Source: Microcaldota archaeon
GTDB lineage: Archaea > Micrarchaeota > Micrarchaeia > Micrarchaeales > Micrarchaeaceae
Assembly (NCBI GenBank): GCA_013330215.1
Contig: DUIS01000064.1
Coordinates: 1-6,764, forward strand
Direction: 5' to 3'
Length of the DNA stretch: 6,764 nt
A model generated the notes under the pieces. It had not been told where the DNA came from and searched no databases. It saw only the letters and a list, made by a program, of their open reading frames with translations. Shown here piece by piece: positions 5,772 through 6,764 of this stretch. The translations under genes and the position numbers were made by a program. How positions within the stretch are numbered: position 1 is the first letter of the stretch; each line of letters opens with the position of its first letter.

Positions 5772-6764
5772 ATGCCTGCATTCCGCGCAACACTGCTTGC
5801 AATCGTGGCCTTTGTTGTCCTTAACCTGTTCCTGGTAAACTCGTATGCCGCACCCCAGATAGCAACTGTCACATGCATCCTCAACGGCGCGAGCATGACG
5901 CCAGGGGCATGCCTCGGCAGCGCCATACCCCTTGCACTGATAGGCATATTGCTCTCGCTAATCATCGGCGCTGCAATATTCATGTTCGGCGAGGTCTTCA
6001 ACTACCAGCCGCTCAAGGGCTTCTACAAGCGCGAACTACGGGAGACGCTCAAGAGCGCGCTCCTCATCGCTATCATATTCTCGGTCCTCATCATAGCAAG
6101 TTCCATTGCGGTCTCTTTTGCTGGGAACGCCCCGTCCACCACCGCGGGCCCGACTGCGCTCACAGACAATCTTGCCAATCTCTACACAGCGGTGAACACG
6201 ACATACCTGCAGCCGCAGGTGCAAAGCTCCTACAATGCGTTCGGCGGGCTGATGGGCCTCTCCATAGGCACTGACCTGCTGAAAAGCTTTACCCTCTCCT
6301 CATGGTTCCCGATACCCATATGGCTGGGGCCTATAGGCATAGTCGGCGCGGTGCAGTCAGGCTCGGTAGCCCAGATCTTCCAGAGCAACTACATAGACTC
6401 GCTGGGTGCGCAGAGCGGCCTCTCGCTGATAAGCATAACAGCGATCTACACCACCACGGTGCTCATAGTGTTTCTCTTCCAGAGCAATCTTCTGTATGTG
6501 ATGGCAGCGGTAGGGCTCGGCGTCTTCATACCGATAGGCATAGTCATGCGCGCCTTCCCCTTCATAAGGGGAATAGGCGGCACATTGATAGCCATAGGCA
6601 TAGGCATAGCGATAGTCTACCCCGTGCTTCTGCTAGCGCTCAACCTCCCTGTCACGAACTACATATACTCGATAGCATCAGCTGCAGGGCCAGGTTCGAC
6701 ATCCTCTTGCCCGTTCAGCGCATCGGGGCTTGCATGCAAGCTCTGGAGCGGCGTCGCACAGTTC
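5772..6764 (+). CDS. Polytopic membrane protein with signal peptide, VirB6/CedA-like candidate, C-terminus cut by window edge
   Basis: There are 331 codons open to the right edge with no stop, so the gene is partial. ATG 5772 is placed by the leaderless promoter. Residues 1-26 form a signal peptide ending NSYA|AP. A short outer segment follows with Cys35 and Cys47, and then helices at about 50-73 and 95-117. Between them lies a charged loop (FNYQPLKGFYKRELRETLKS, 76-95). A long outer, Asn/Thr/Ser-rich region (about 118-175) comes next. Further helices lie at about 180-195, 218-237, 240-258 and 270-291; the basic connector MRAFPFIRGIGG (259-270) sits between the last two. A second Cys pair follows (313, 322). 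Small-residue-rich multi-helix proteins with a large outer loop, encoded beside VirB2-like pilins, are typical of VirB6/TrbL/CedA inner-membrane channel components. That function is inferred from topology and context; no motif proves it. Another filament-anchoring or transport role is possible. Confidence 0.78.
   Translation, partial: MPAFRATLLAIVAFVVLNLFLVNSYAAPQIATVTCILNGASMTPGACLGSAIPLALIGILLSLIIGAAIFMFGEVFNYQPLKGFYKRELRETLKSALLIAIIFSVLIIASSIAVSFAGNAPSTTAGPTALTDNLANLYTAVNTTYLQPQVQSSYNAFGGLMGLSIGTDLLKSFTLSSWFPIPIWLGPIGIVGAVQSGSVAQIFQSNYIDSLGAQSGLSLISITAIYTTTVLIVFLFQSNLLYVMAAVGLGVFIPIGIVMRAFPFIRGIGGTLIAIGIGIAIVYPVLLLALNLPVTNYIYSIASAAGPGSTSSCPFSASGLACKLWSGVAQF

Overview
The window reads as archaeal DNA, most plausibly from a DPANN-type lineage such as Micrarchaeota (lineage is an inference). 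Supporting signs are heavy use of ATA (Ile) and AGG (Arg) codons, AT-rich TATA-box-like elements at a roughly constant distance (about 25-33 nt) before most start codons, little Shine-Dalgarno sequence, and protein families typical of archaeal envelopes. There are no RNA genes, transposons or CRISPR arrays. No gene-free stretch exceeds 170 bases.

Left part (1-3733) is an envelope glycosylation cluster. On the minus strand a GT2 dolichyl-phosphate-sugar synthase-like gene (1119-1871) is followed by a DUF2079-type polytopic protein that runs off the left edge (1092 to 1). Divergently, on the plus strand, lies a large multi-spanning GT-C-like protein (best start GTG 1997, end 3733) with a sequon-rich C-terminal outer domain. 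A lipid-linked sugar donor made by the GT2 enzyme could be used by one or both GT-C-like proteins.

Right part (3897-6764), all plus strand, holds four small-to-medium membrane proteins. Two are paralogous, about 67% identical over a 72-residue core, and have the architecture of VirB2/TrbC-type conjugative pilins: a signal-like N-terminal helix, then two glycine/alanine-rich helices around a short basic loop. They are followed by a six-helix membrane protein of unknown role and by a larger, right-truncated polytopic protein with a signal peptide, whose layout resembles VirB6/CedA-type channel proteins. Each gene has its own candidate TATA element. A clear hairpin-plus-T-tract separates the two pilin genes, and a weaker one follows the second.

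Taken together, the right half is a candidate for an archaeal type IV secretion/DNA-import-like (Ced/Ted-like) or filament system in an organism where this has been little described. No ATPase is visible in the window, so this stays a hypothesis.
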